From the NCBI GenBank assembly GCA_963812505.1, contig CAWEVM010000013.1, positions 1 to 64,000 of the forward strand: 64,000 nt of DNA. The letters are read 5' to 3'. Positions 24,186-35,028 of the stretch are shown piece by piece. Every line of letters starts with the position of its first letter. Positions within the stretch are counted from its first letter, which is position 1. The translations under genes and the position numbers were made by a program. This DNA comes from JAMXLO01 sp963812505. GTDB lineage: Bacteria > Pseudomonadota > Alphaproteobacteria > Acetobacterales > Acetobacteraceae. The notes under the pieces are model-generated. The model was not told where the DNA came from, searched no databases, and saw nothing but the letters and a program-made list of their open reading frames with translations.

Positions 24186-25862
24186 TCAATGGCCGGCCAG
24201 GCGCCCGCCATTCGCGTCAATTTGCGGGAAATAGAGTGTCACGGTCGTGCCATGCTCCAATACGCTGTCCACAGCGACATGCCCACCCACCTGTCGGACA
24301 AACCCGAGCACCTGACATAGTCCGAGACCGCTGCCTTCGCCGACGCCCTTGGTCGTGAAAAAGGGCTCGAAGATTCTTGCTTTGACTTCATCCGTCATCC
24401 CGCTGCCCATGTCCTGAACCGCAACGGCAACCCACGGACCGGCGATTGGTTCATTACTGTCTCCAATGTCAGAAACAGCGCGTTGGGTATTCCGCGTTAG
24501 GATGGTCAACGTGCCACCTTTCGGCATTGCGTCTCTGGCATTCACAGCGAGGTTCAACAGCGCAAACTCCAATTGGTCGAGGTCTGCACGGCAATCCTGC
24601 AACGCGGGATTGAGAACCAGTTCTATCCGAATCTCTTTGCCCACAGCCTGTTCCGCCAGGGGAAGCAAGTCTCGGATCACTGCGTTCAGATTCAAAGTCC
24701 GCACTTCGAGGGCTTGTCTCCCGGCAAAGGTCAGCAGAGCGGATACGAGACGCGCACCGCGCTCGCCTGCGCGGCGTGCCCGTTCGGCCATCTGCTGAAT
24801 TCTTTCGTGGCCCTTCGCCTGGATTATCAGCAACTCCAGGCTACCCAGAATGACCGCAAGCAGGTTATTGAAATCATGGGCGATACCGGCAGTCAGTTGG
24901 CCGACGGATTCCATCCGTTGCGAAGCGCGCAATCGCCGCTCAGCCTCCAGCCTCTTCTCGGTCTCAGCATTGAGTTGTGTCAGCGTCGCTTGCACTGCGT
25001 TCGACCGTCGCACCGCAATCAGTGAAATGGTCATCAGGGCCATTGCTGCAATCAAGGCAGTGGCCCCATAGAGCGCTAGCCCATTGTACCAGCGTTGCAG
25101 TATAGCCGATTTATTGGCACCGACACTGATGTATACGGGAAATCCCGGCACTTGCAGATACGAGTACAGCGTTTCCCGATCGGCAAGCATCCGACCTGTC
25201 AGTTGCTTCGCTATAACCTGCATCAGAGGCGTATGAGGGTTGAGGTAGTAGTCGGGGATCGTGGCATCGTCTGCCAGCACCAGCCCATCATCACGCACCA
25301 TGGCGGCATGGTTCGAGGCTGGCGTAGCGGTTTGGAAATAATCCGCGAAATAGGCGGCGCTCAGAGCCGCATGGATCGTGCCGTTGAATGCGCCATCGGA
25401 TGACACTCGACTGAGGACCAGCTCAATCGAGCTGATTGAGGGCGTGCCGCCTTGAATGAGAGTGCTGAGATAGACCCCCGTCTCATCGTCATGCCTCGCG
25501 GTAAAGAACTCCTGCTCTGGCACACGGACGCCTTGCCCCCACGGCTCGCTTGCGGCCCGCACATACCCGTCAGGATCGGCAATCCAGATCGCCTCGATGC
25601 CCTCCATGGTGGACGCCAGGTGATGAAGGAACGCGCTCGTATCCGGGTCGGCTATCTCCGCCCAGGTCATGCGACGGATATGATCCTCGACACTGATCAG
25701 CGTCCGTTTCTCGGCATCGAGTGTCACATGCACACTGTCGCGCAATTCGGCGATCGAGTGGACGATTTCGCCTTCGCCCTTGCGTAGCGCATCTGCTCTG
25801 CTCTGCCATGCCGCGCTGGCGAATAACGCGGCAGGAACAATCACGGCGGAGGCGATGAGCAA
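24186..25862 (-). CDS. Membrane-bound hybrid-less sensor histidine kinase
   Basis: This 558-residue sensor has an N-terminal membrane anchor (residues ~1-18), an extracytoplasmic dCache-like region of about 240 residues (AIWIADPDGYVRAAS, GVYLSTLIQGGTP), and a second membrane segment (~262-284). A HisKA-type dimerisation domain follows with GQLTAGIAHDFNNLLAVI (His329). The HATPase domain shows NLAVNARDAMPKGG, DMGSGM, FEPFFTTKG and GSGLGLCQVLGF. No receiver domain follows and no response-regulator gene is adjacent, so it is an orphan kinase whose partner lies elsewhere. The signal is unknown; dCache domains often bind small organic molecules. Confidence 0.9.
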   Translation of the reverse strand: MLIASAVIVPAALFASAAWQSRADALRKGEGEIVHSIAELRDSVHVTLDAEKRTLISVEDHIRRMTWAEIADPDTSAFLHHLASTMEGIEAIWIADPDGYVRAASEPWGQGVRVPEQEFFTARHDDETGVYLSTLIQGGTPSISSIELVLSRVSSDGAFNGTIHAALSAAYFADYFQTATPASNHAAMVRDDGLVLADDATIPDYYLNPHTPLMQVIAKQLTGRMLADRETLYSYLQVPGFPVYISVGANKSAILQRWYNGLALYGATALIAAMALMTISLIAVRRSNAVQATLTQLNAETEKRLEAERRLRASQRMESVGQLTAGIAHDFNNLLAVILGSLELLIIQAKGHERIQQMAERARRAGERGARLVSALLTFAGRQALEVRTLNLNAVIRDLLPLAEQAVGKEIRIELVLNPALQDCRADLDQLEFALLNLAVNARDAMPKGGTLTILTRNTQRAVSDIGDSNEPIAGPWVAVAVQDMGSGMTDEVKARIFEPFFTTKGVGEGSGLGLCQVLGFVRQVGGHVAVDSVLEHGTTVTLYFPQIDANGGRLAGH

Positions 25863-26090
25863 GGTCTGTGAACGCTTCAGCGGAGCATCCTTTATTCGCG
25901 CCGATCCGTCTCGGCGGGCATCGAAATCACCGATACGCTAAAGGGGGCCACCGGGGTAGAGGCCAGGTCTGGGCGCGCGGATGACAGGGCCGACCGGCTG
26001 GCCTTCGTCGAAATCCCGCTTCGCTGCGCGCATAAATCCTATGCCAAGAGGAGCGATTATCGCGCGGGGGTAGGAAACCCCACCTTCTCG

Positions 26091-26111
26091 CCATCGCAAG
26101 TGATGCGATGG
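26091..26111 (+). promoter_or_regulatory. Perfect 8-bp hairpin in the leader of the 26162 gene
   Basis: CCATCGCA and TGCGATGG enclose the loop AGTGA, 50 bases before the start codon of a small exported protein. It could be an operator or an RNA hairpin affecting the leader. Nothing else in 25863-26161 is recognisable. Confidence 0.4.
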
Positions 26112-26161
26112 AAGAGACCCCGGACCCGCCCAAGCGAGGCCGGACGATGAGGAGAGAGACC

Positions 26162-26458
26162 ATGAAGACCATGCTTCTAGCCGCAGCCGCAGCGCTCAGT
26201 CTTGGCGTTGGTTCGGCCTACGCCGACGGCGGCGACGGCCCCGCGGCCAACACCTTCTTCACCGAGCTTCCCGGCGTCGTGGCCCAGGCTCAGGTGCCGA
26301 ACGCCCCGGTGTATGCGCAGAGGAACGGACAGGCGCAGAGCCAGCAGGCCCAGAACAGGCAAACTCAGAACGGGCAGGGGGTGCACACCTTCGTCACCCA
26401 GTCGAGCCGCGGCACCTGGCTGTTCGCACCTGACCCGAACGGCGGCTCCAACAGCTAA
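26162..26458 (+). CDS. Small exported glutamine/asparagine-rich protein
   Basis: 98 residues begin with a clear Sec signal peptide (MKTMLLAAAAALSLGVGSAYA, cleavage after AYA). The mature part is about 77 residues: a PNAPVY stretch, a low-complexity Q/N/R run (NGQAQSQQAQNRQTQNGQG), and HTFVTQSSRGTWLFAPDPNGG. ATG 26162 is preceded by gaggagagag. There is no recognised domain and no cysteine. The location is the periplasm or outside. It stands alone between a divergent kinase gene and an IS256 remnant. Confidence 0.6.
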   Translation: MKTMLLAAAAALSLGVGSAYADGGDGPAANTFFTELPGVVAQAQVPNAPVYAQRNGQAQSQQAQNRQTQNGQGVHTFVTQSSRGTWLFAPDPNGGSNS

Positions 26459-26549
26459 CCCGACGCACAGAGTGTGAAGCGGAGAGGCCTGCGGCGCTGT
26501 GTCGCGAAGTTGGTGGAAATTGACGCAGCGGTGATCTCCGGGGGGGACG

Positions 26550-27241
26550 TCACCGCGTCATGCAGCAAGGTCGATGCATTGAATGGTCGGCCTTCTCGGC
26601 GAGTGTCTGCCATCCGTCGACCTTGCGCATGGTGATCTGACCGGATGCCAGCAGTGCCCAGAATAGAATCGCCGCCGTTTCCGCCGACGGCAGCACGGTT
26701 TGCGTCTTGATGCGGCGTTTGAACTCCTCGTGCAGTCGCTCGATGGCATTGGTGGTACGTGCCGACCGCCATTGACTGTCGGGCAACCGGGAGAAGGTGA
26801 ACAGCCGATCACCGGCTTCCTCCAGGCTGTCGGCAACGGCACGACATTTCAGTCGCCACTTGCCAATGAATGACTTGCGGCGTGTTTCGATCTCCCTTGG
26901 CGTGGCGGCGTAGATCATATCGTTGTAGTCAGCCGACCTCCTCATGCAGCCGCTCAGGAGCGTGCGCCAACAGGTAGCGGTGCTTGTGCACCGTACAGCG
27001 CTGCACCAGTGCGTCAGGCCACACCAGGCCGAGCGCCTTCTCCAGGCCCGCCGCACCGCCGATGATGACGAAGCTCGGCGCCGTCAGACCACGCCCGATC
27101 AGATCATCCAGCGACCGCGCCAGGCAGCCTCGCTCTCGCCGCCCATGTTGCGCACCGCAAGCAGCACCTTCTGCTCATCGCGCCGAATGCCCAGAACCAC
27201 CAGCAACGAAATCGACGTCGCCTTGCGATCGAGCCGTACCC
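26550..27241 (-). pseudogene. IS256-family transposase remnant (second type)
   Basis: On the minus strand the blocks appear in order but in three frames: VRLDRKATSISLLVVLGIRR and VLLAVRNMGGESEAAW, then LTAPSFVIIGGAAGLEKALG and DALVQRCTVHKHRYLL, then DYNDMIYAATPREIE, RTTNAIERLHEEFKRRIKTQ (catalytic glutamate) and MRKVDGWQTLA. Breaks lie near 27115 and 26940. The N-terminal half is missing. It directly abuts the stop codon of the cobW-type gene at 27242, so insertion or deletion here may have trimmed that gene. It differs from the IS256 type at 18023-19013. Confidence 0.82.
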
Positions 27242-28237
27242 TTAAGGAAGCGACGCAGTCTGCTCCATCTCTTCGCGCACCTCGCGCTCGATCGCATCCA
27301 GCAGACGTAGCGGGAAGTGCCGCGGCACACCCTCCGCGATGAATACGATGCGTGTCGTGCGGTCCGCGGAGGGCCAGCACGCCATAAATTCCGGCGGCGA
27401 GACGACGTGCTGCACGCCGTGAATGACGGCCGGCTGCTCGGGCATCTCCTCGATGTTCACCAGCCCCTTCAGCCGCAGGAGGCGCGCACCGCAGTGTTCC
27501 GTCAGCGCTTCCAGCAGCAGGGTCAACGCCAGTGCCGGAACCGGACGCTCGCGCCGCAACGCGAAGGTTGTGATGCCATCGGTGTGCTGCGCGTGCGCGA
27601 ACGGATTGCGCGATGGCGGCTCGGGCAGCGTGGCGAAGCGCACCGCGACGCTCGTGCCGGTGAACAGCGTGGCGGGCACGACGTCGCGTGCGGCGAGCAG
27701 GGCGGCACCGGAGTTCAGCGCGGCAAGCCGTTCGAGCAGCGCGTCGGTTGGCTGGGCGACGTCGGTCTTGCTCACCAGCAGCGTATCGGCGAGTGCCGCC
27801 TGGCGGCGGGCTTCCGAATGGCGATCGAGCGTCGTCTCTCCGTGCAGTGTGTCAATCAGCGTGACGATGCCGTCGATCGCGTGGTGCTGGACGATGTCGG
27901 GATCGGTCATCAGTGCGTGCAGGATGGGGGCGGGATCCGCCAGCCCCGACGTCTCGATCAGAACTCGGTCATAGCTGATCTCGCCGGCGTCGCGGCGCCC
28001 ATGCAGATCGAGCAGCGTGGCGACCAGGTCGCTACGCACCGCGCAGCACAGGCAGCCGGTGGTCAGCGCCAGCAGGGTCTCGTCGCTACTGGCTATCAGT
28101 TCGTGATCCAGGCCGATCTCGCCGAATTCGTTGACGATGACCGCGGTGCGCGCGAAGGCCGGGTCGCGCAGGATGCGTCCGATCAGCGTGGTCTTGCCAC
28201 TGCCGAGAAAGCCGGTGACGATGGCGACCGGCATCAT
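27242..28237 (-). CDS. COG0523 CobW/Nha-type P-loop GTPase (putative metal chaperone)
   Basis: The 331 residues carry a G3E GTPase domain: Walker A TGFLGSGKTTLI (residues ~8-19), VNEFGEIGLDH, the metal-binding GCLCC motif, LIETSGLADPAPI, and SKTDV as the NKxD-like base motif. A CobW_C domain follows (FALRRERPVPALALT ... RLKGLVNI ... FIAEGVPR). Such proteins deliver Zn or Co to client enzymes; the client here is unknown. The start is ATG 28237 or 28234. It is divergent from a PPOX gene with only 15 bases between start codons. The stop codon sits on the border with an IS256 remnant, so the extreme C-terminus may not be original. Confidence 0.88.
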   Translation of the reverse strand: MMPVAIVTGFLGSGKTTLIGRILRDPAFARTAVIVNEFGEIGLDHELIASSDETLLALTTGCLCCAVRSDLVATLLDLHGRRDAGEISYDRVLIETSGLADPAPILHALMTDPDIVQHHAIDGIVTLIDTLHGETTLDRHSEARRQAALADTLLVSKTDVAQPTDALLERLAALNSGAALLAARDVVPATLFTGTSVAVRFATLPEPPSRNPFAHAQHTDGITTFALRRERPVPALALTLLLEALTEHCGARLLRLKGLVNIEEMPEQPAVIHGVQHVVSPPEFMACWPSADRTTRIVFIAEGVPRHFPLRLLDAIEREVREEMEQTASLP

Positions 28238-28252
28238 GACGCGAGGTCGGCG

Positions 28253-28882
28253 ATGGACGGCATGCATGACGGGACCCTGCTCAGTGACGCGGCGACGCTG
28301 CGCGAACTCTATGGCGAACCCTCGGACGCGGCGATCGCCAAGGAGATCGACTATGTGCATCCGCATTATCGCGCGATGATCGAGGCTTCGCCATTCGTGG
28401 TGATGGCGACCAGCGGGCCGGACGGGCTCGATGTTTCGCCGCGCGGCGATCCGGCGGGCTTCGTTGTCGTGGAAGATGAGCGGACCCTGCTGATTCCGGA
28501 CCGCCGCGGCAACAATCGCTGCGACAGTTTGAACAACCTGATCGACGATCCACGGATCGCGCTGCTGTTCATGATCCCGGGCGTCGGCGAGACGTTGCGG
28601 GTGAACGGGCAGGCGGAGATCTGTGTCGATCCAGTGCTGCTGGAGCGGTTTCCGGCGCAGGGCAAGCTGCCGCGCTCGGTGATCGTGGTGCATGTCGAGC
28701 GGGTGTATTTTCAATGTCCAAAGGCACTGGTGCGATCGGACCTGTGGAACCCGGCGAAACATGTGGAGCGTCGGAGCCTGCCAAGCTCCGGCACGATCCT
28801 GGCGGACATCACGCGCGGCCGCGTAGGCGGGGCCGAGTACGACAAGGCATATCCGGAACAACTCAAGGCGACAATCTACTGA
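28253..28882 (+). CDS. Pyridoxamine 5'-phosphate oxidase-family FMN-binding protein (MSMEG_1061-like)
   Basis: 209 residues. The split-barrel core is MIEASPFVVMATSGPDGLDVSPRGDPAGFV, given in outline, then TLLIPDRRGNNRCDSLNNLIDDPRIALLFMIPG, also in outline, and ETLRVNGQAEI. The pattern RGDPAGFV with RRGNNR is characteristic of the MSMEG_1061 subgroup of PPOX-like flavoproteins. The C-terminal part (YFQCPKALVRSDLW) also fits that subgroup. The reaction is unknown. ATG 28253 or ATG 28262 (MHDGTLLSD) are both possible. Its control region must overlap the divergent cobW-type gene. Confidence 0.85.
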   Translation: MDGMHDGTLLSDAATLRELYGEPSDAAIAKEIDYVHPHYRAMIEASPFVVMATSGPDGLDVSPRGDPAGFVVVEDERTLLIPDRRGNNRCDSLNNLIDDPRIALLFMIPGVGETLRVNGQAEICVDPVLLERFPAQGKLPRSVIVVHVERVYFQCPKALVRSDLWNPAKHVERRSLPSSGTILADITRGRVGGAEYDKAYPEQLKATIY

Positions 28883-28885
28883 CTG

Positions 28886-28926
28886 AACAATACTCCCCGC
28901 CCCTAGGGGGTGGGGGGAGGGGGCCG
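28886..28926 (+). repeat. G/C-rich intergenic palindrome (repeat copy 2)
   Basis: aatactccccgcccct faces agggggtggggggagggggc, the same layout as in the serC-serA gap (15575-15660). It lies between the convergent PPOX and macrodomain genes and could act as a terminator-like hairpin. Confidence 0.75.
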
Positions 28927-29446
28927 TCACATCGGCGGCACCTCCCGAAACACAACCTGATACGCCTCTAACACATCGCCGCCGAAGCACGCCAGCACAA
29001 CGCGATCAATCGATGCATTGCCTGCGACAAACCCCGCTACGGTCCGCACGGCAATCCGCGCCGCCTCCGCAATCGGATACCCATAGATCCCGCAACTGAT
29101 TGCCGGGAACGCGATCGATCGCACCCCATGCGCGACCGCCAACTCCAGAACTCTCCGCATAGCAGCTCGCGAGCAGCTCCGGTTCGCCATGCCTGCCGCC
29201 GCTGTACCGTGGTCCCACCGCGTGGATCACGAACTTTGCAGGCAACCTGTAGCCTTTGGTGATCTTCGCCTGTCCGGTCGGACAGCCGCCCAGCATGCGG
29301 CACTCCTCCAGCAATTCCGGTCCCGCAGCGCGATGGATTGCGCCATCCACGCCGCCGCCACCCAGCAATGACTCGTTGGCGGCATTCACGATCGCATCGA
29401 CAGCCAGCTTCGTGATGTCGGCCTCACGAACCTCGATGCGTTGCAC
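28927..29446 (-). pseudogene. Macrodomain (O-acetyl-ADP-ribose deacetylase-type) gene with one frameshift
   Basis: The first frame (ATG 29446) gives ADITKLAVDAIVNAANESLLGGGGVDGAIH, given in outline, with the macrodomain's NAAN and GGGGVDGAI ligand loops, then CPTGQAKITKGYRLPAKFVIHAVGP. Near 29160 the family continues one frame over: RVLELAVAHGVRSIAFPAIS, CGIYGYP, ending at 28927. One extra G in tgctatgcgg explains it. Intact proteins of this family remove ADP-ribose groups or hydrolyse O-acetyl-ADP-ribose. The truncated frame lacks the SCGIYGYP phosphate loop and should be inactive. A sequencing error is the alternative. Confidence 0.85.
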
Positions 29447-29458
29447 GATGCGCCTCCC

Positions 29459-30418
29459 TCAGACCCAGTTGCGCCACTTGAAGATGGCCAGCGGGATCAG
29501 GCCCGTTACGATGATCAGGCCGAGGCCCCAGGCATAGCCCCACGTCCAGTCGTATTCTGGCATGTTCTTGAAGTTCATGCCGTAGATGCCAGCCACCAGC
29601 ACTGGCGGAATGCCGACGACGGACACTACCGTCAGCACCTTCATCACGTTGTTCTGCGCGATGTTGATGAAGCCAAGCGTTGCGTCCAGTAGGAATTGCA
29701 GTTTGTCGTTGAGGTGCGTGTCGAAATCATTCAGCGACGCGATGTCGCGCTGCAGCGTGTGCAATCGCGGCTTCAGCTCCTTCGGGAACCATGCTTCGGC
29801 GGCAGTCTCCACGTAGGGCACGATGCGTCCGGCGCCCACCTGGCTCTCGCGGATATGCGATATGAGGTCGCCGACGCGGCCCAACGTGACGAGTGAGCCC
29901 CGCAGCAGGGCATCCTCGCGCTTGCGACCGCTGGCCGCCGCCATGTCGTCGGAGAAGATGCGGTGGGAGAGCGTTTCAAGCTCCGCCTTTACCTGTTCGA
30001 GCGCATCGGCCTGGCGATCGACGATCACCTCCAACAGCGCGACCAGCACATGCGAGCTGCTGTGCGCTGTTGGATCAGGCTGCACCATGAAGTGGTCGAA
30101 CAGTCTGCTCGGCGCGAAGCGAACGGTGATCAGGCGCTCAGGCGAGAGGATGAAGCCGAGCGAGATCGATCGCGGCTCGGTCTCCGGCCGGCTGACCATC
30201 GGCATCGTGAGATAAAGTACGCCGTCGCGTGTCGCGAGGCGGCTGGAACTCTCGATCTCGCTGATCTCAGCCTCGCTGGGGATCGTGAGGCCGGTTTCGT
30301 GCGAGACACGCTCGATCTCATCCTGCGTCGGTTCGAGCAGATCGATCCACTCCGCACTGGCCAGCGGCTCCGAACAGCGCCGGAGCGCTCCGCCCTGGCA
30401 GGTGAATGCGGTCAGCAC
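29459..30418 (-). CDS. corA: CorA-family magnesium/divalent metal transporter
   Basis: 319 residues with a large cytoplasmic N-terminal domain (EWIDLLEPTQDEIERVS), a long helical stalk, and two C-terminal membrane helices. The selectivity motif YGMN follows the first helix (VVSVVGIPPVLVAGIYGMNF) with the MPE loop after it. It ends with a basic tail (KWRNWV) inside the cell. It forms a pentameric Mg2+ (or Co2+/Ni2+) channel in the inner membrane. It starts 5 bases after the ilvC stop, so it is probably carried on the ilvBHC transcript; IlvC and IlvB need Mg2+, which is a possible but unproven link. Confidence 0.93.
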   Translation of the reverse strand: MLTAFTCQGGALRRCSEPLASAEWIDLLEPTQDEIERVSHETGLTIPSEAEISEIESSSRLATRDGVLYLTMPMVSRPETEPRSISLGFILSPERLITVRFAPSRLFDHFMVQPDPTAHSSSHVLVALLEVIVDRQADALEQVKAELETLSHRIFSDDMAAASGRKREDALLRGSLVTLGRVGDLISHIRESQVGAGRIVPYVETAAEAWFPKELKPRLHTLQRDIASLNDFDTHLNDKLQFLLDATLGFINIAQNNVMKVLTVVSVVGIPPVLVAGIYGMNFKNMPEYDWTWGYAWGLGLIIVTGLIPLAIFKWRNWV

Positions 30419-30423
30419 ATCCG

Positions 30424-31443
30424 TCAGTTGCGCGACCGGTCAACCAGCGCGTTCTTGGCGATCCACGGCATCATGGCACGCAGCTTCTCCCCCACCTGCT
30501 CGATCGGGTGCTCGGACAGGCGGCGGCGCATCGCCTTGAAGCTTGTCTGGTTCACCTTGTTCTCAAGCATCCAGTCGCGCGCGAACTTGCCTGACTGGAT
30601 ATCGTCCAGAACGCGCTTCATCTCTGCCTTGGTTGCATCGTTGACGATCCGCGGACCCGACACGTACTCGCCGTACTCGGCGGTGTTACTGACCGAATAG
30701 TTCATGTTGGCGATGCCGCCCTCATAAACCAGATCGACGATCAGCTTCACCTCGTGAACGCACTCGAAATACGCCATCTCGGGCGCGTAGCCTGCTTCGA
30801 CCAAAGTCTCGTAGCCGGCCTTCATCAGCTCGACGAGACCGCCGCACAGCACGGTCTGTTCGCCGAACAGGTCAGTCTCGCATTCCTCCTTGAACGTCGT
30901 CTCGATGATGCCGGCACGCCCACCACCGATCGCGCTGGCGTAGGACAGTGCCACCTCCATCGCGTTGCCCGACGGGTTTTGCGCCACGGCGACGAGACAA
31001 GGCACGCCACCACCGCGCTGATACTCGCTGCGCACCGTGTGGCCAGGACCTTTCGGCGCGATCATGAACACATCGATGTCGGGGCGCGGATCGAGCAGAT
31101 TGAAGTGCACGTTCAGTCCGTGCGCGAATGCCAGTGCGGCGCCGCTCTTCATATTTGGGCCGAGCTTTTCCCGGTACAGATCGCCCTGGCCCTCGTCCGG
31201 CGTCAACACCATCACCACGTCGGCCGATTTCGCACAGTCGGCAGGGTCCATCACCTTCAGGCCAGCCGCCTCGGCCTTGGCGACGCCGCCCGACTTCGGC
31301 CGCAGGCCCACAACGACATCCTTCACGCCGCTGTCCTTCAGGTTGTTGGCGTGGGCGTGGCCCTGACTGCCATAGCCGATGATGGCGACGCGCTTGCCCT
31401 TGATAAGGTTCACATCGGCGTCGCGGTCGTAGTAAACGCGCAT
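30424..31443 (-). CDS. ilvC: Ketol-acid reductoisomerase
   Basis: IlvC isomerises and reduces acetolactate or acetohydroxybutyrate with NADPH in valine and isoleucine synthesis. The 339 residues mark the short class I enzyme. Visible are the dinucleotide motif GYGSQGHAHANNLKDSG (residues ~24-40), MIAPKGPGHTVRSEYQRGGG, KEECETDLFGEQTVLCGG with metal ligands Asp/Glu, and YECVHEVKLIVDLVYEGG-like text (FECVHEVKLIVD). SD-like gcaggagcgactgag precedes the ATG. Third gene of the ilvB-ilvH-ilvC run. Confidence 0.98.
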   Translation of the reverse strand: MRVYYDRDADVNLIKGKRVAIIGYGSQGHAHANNLKDSGVKDVVVGLRPKSGGVAKAEAAGLKVMDPADCAKSADVVMVLTPDEGQGDLYREKLGPNMKSGAALAFAHGLNVHFNLLDPRPDIDVFMIAPKGPGHTVRSEYQRGGGVPCLVAVAQNPSGNAMEVALSYASAIGGGRAGIIETTFKEECETDLFGEQTVLCGGLVELMKAGYETLVEAGYAPEMAYFECVHEVKLIVDLVYEGGIANMNYSVSNTAEYGEYVSGPRIVNDATKAEMKRVLDDIQSGKFARDWMLENKVNQTSFKAMRRRLSEHPIEQVGEKLRAMMPWIAKNALVDRSRN

Positions 31444-31471
31444 CTCAGTCGCTCCTGCTATCGGAATTACC

Positions 31472-31981
31472 CTAGATCGTCCGCACGCCGCGCGCTATCG
31501 CGGCCACGCCGGTGCGCGATACCTCGGCCAGCCCGAGATGCCGCATCAGATCGATGAATGCGTCGAGCTTGTCGGTGCCGCCGGTGAGTTCGAACACGAA
31601 GCTCTCGTGCGTCGCGTCGATCACCCGGGCGCGGAACGCATCGGCGATGCGCAGTGCCTCGACGCGCTTTTCCCCCGTGCCGACCACCTTGATCAGCGCC
31701 ATCTCGCGCGCGATGTGTGGACCTGCGCGCGTGAGATCGGCGACGCGGTGCACCGGCACCAGTCGGTCGAGCTGCGCCTTGATCTGCTCGATCACCATCT
31801 CCGTGCCGGAGGTCACGATGTTGATCCGCGAGCGCTCCCCACCGCTTTCCACCGCCGCCACGGTCAGGCTGTCGATGTTGTATCCGCGGCCGGAGAACAG
31901 GCCGACGACGCGGGCAAGAATACCCGGCTCGTTTTCTACCAGGACCGAGATCGTCGCACTGCGCAGTGTGGTGTCGGGCAT
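31472..31981 (-). CDS. ilvH: Acetolactate synthase small (regulatory) subunit
   Basis: 169 residues with an N-terminal ACT domain, SVLVENEPGILARVVGLFSGRGYNIDSLTV in outline, and a C-terminal ACT-like domain (MALIKVVGTGEKRVEALRIAD, FVFELTGGTDKLDAFIDLM). It binds valine and sets the feedback inhibition and full activity of the large subunit encoded 75 bases upstream. ilvC follows 28 bases downstream. Confidence 0.96.
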   Translation of the reverse strand: MPDTTLRSATISVLVENEPGILARVVGLFSGRGYNIDSLTVAAVESGGERSRINIVTSGTEMVIEQIKAQLDRLVPVHRVADLTRAGPHIAREMALIKVVGTGEKRVEALRIADAFRARVIDATHESFVFELTGGTDKLDAFIDLMRHLGLAEVSRTGVAAIARGVRTI

Positions 31982-32056
31982 GTTGACAACTTTGATGACG
32001 GCAACAGGGATCGGGCGGCAAAGGGCGCCGCCGGTGCACGCGGGCGGCGTAGCGGC

Positions 32057-33835
<1,779 letters not shown>

Positions 33836-33890
33836 CGTCGTGCTCCGGTTGATAGCGGGGGCGCACCGATAAGCTGGATGGTGCGGTGCG

Positions 33891-34919
33891 TCAACCCATG
33901 TGCTCAATAAATGCTAAGATATCCTGAACAATCCTTTCCGAAAATTGCTTGCAAGTCCCAAGTCGCGCATGGATCGTATGCATGCACGGTGCCTCGGCAA
34001 GTTGATGGTGGCGAAACCATGTCGCCTGCCGCTTGGTGTATTGGCCGGTCACCAGTTCGATCCGCCCCACGGCCTCGGCGATCGTGAAGTCGCCGCGAAG
34101 ATAGCTGGCCAACTCTGGCACCCCGTGCGCCCGCATCGCCGGCAGCGCTGGATCCAGACCAAGGGCAAGCAATGCCCGCACCTCTTCCACGGCGCCCTCG
34201 GCCAGCATACCCACGAGCCGCGACGCGATCGCCGCGCGCAGTTCGGCGCGTGGCGGGTCGATCAGAATGGCGGCGAAGCGCCAAGGTGCCGGTTGACCGG
34301 CGAGCGCCTGCCATGACGCGAGGCTTCGCCCCGTACCCCGCCAAATCTCCCAGGCGCGGGCGATACGCTGGCTGTCCGTGGGAGGCAGACGGGCAGCGGC
34401 CTCGGGGTCCACCTCCGCCAGGCGGGTATGCAGGGCGGCCGGCCCGACGTCCTTGAGCAGGCGCCGCGCTTCGTCCCGCGCGGCAGGACCGGGGTCGGGA
34501 ATGGCCGCCAGACCCTGGGTCAATGCGGCGAGGTAGAGGCCGGTGCCACCAGTCAGGATCGGCAGTCGCTTGGCTTCCCACGCCCGATCCATCTCCGCCA
34601 GCGCTGCTCCGCGCCACCACGCGACGCTGCCGGGTTCGGCGGCAGACCTGATGCCGTAGAGCGCGTGAGGGACGCGGCGTTCTTCGTCGATCGAGGGTCG
34701 AGCCGTGAGCACGCGCAACTCGCGGTACACCTGCATGGCGTCGGCGTTGATGATTGTGCCGCAGCATCGCTTGGCCAGTTCCATCGCCAACGTTGATTTG
34801 CCGCTTGCTGTGGGACCGGCAACGATCAGGGCAGGTGGAGATGCGGTCCCGCTTCGGTATCGTGTCGCGATGATTTGAGGCTCAATGCGCAGCGGACGTA
34901 GCTTTCGTTCGATCGTCAT
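33891..34919 (-). CDS. miaA: tRNA dimethylallyltransferase
   Basis: MiaA adds a dimethylallyl group to A37 of tRNAs reading codons that begin with U. The P-loop is IVAGPTASGKSTLAMELAKR, preceded by about 30 extra N-terminal residues. INADAMQVYRELRVLTARPS, ILTGGTGLYLAALTQGLA, DSQRIARAWEIWRGTGRSL and GQYTKRQATWFRHH are all in family order. ATG 34919 (MTIERKLRPLR) is the best start visible, although many relatives begin close to the P-loop. It heads the run miaA-ilvB-ilvH-ilvC-corA on the minus strand and is divergent from the ftsB-like gene. Confidence 0.95.
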   Translation of the reverse strand: MTIERKLRPLRIEPQIIATRYRSGTASPPALIVAGPTASGKSTLAMELAKRCCGTIINADAMQVYRELRVLTARPSIDEERRVPHALYGIRSAAEPGSVAWWRGAALAEMDRAWEAKRLPILTGGTGLYLAALTQGLAAIPDPGPAARDEARRLLKDVGPAALHTRLAEVDPEAAARLPPTDSQRIARAWEIWRGTGRSLASWQALAGQPAPWRFAAILIDPPRAELRAAIASRLVGMLAEGAVEEVRALLALGLDPALPAMRAHGVPELASYLRGDFTIAEAVGRIELVTGQYTKRQATWFRHHQLAEAPCMHTIHARLGTCKQFSERIVQDILAFIEHMG

Positions 34920-35028
34920 GGCCCAGCCTGCTCTCACAGTCCGCTCTTGCACACTGGCGGGACGAAAACCGCTCGTTCACGCCTGAGCCCGAATCCTGTA
35001 GCATGGCGAGTCGAAATTGGAGCGGTTG

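Noticed and set aside
28238..28990. Long minus-strand extension upstream of the CobW-type GTPase
   Set aside because: It is antisense to a clear PPOX gene and carries no family sequence; the GTPase starts right before its P-loop.
33836..33890. Attenuator or leader peptide before ilvB
   Set aside because: The gap is only 55 bases and I found no run of Leu/Val/Ile codons or paired terminator hairpins.
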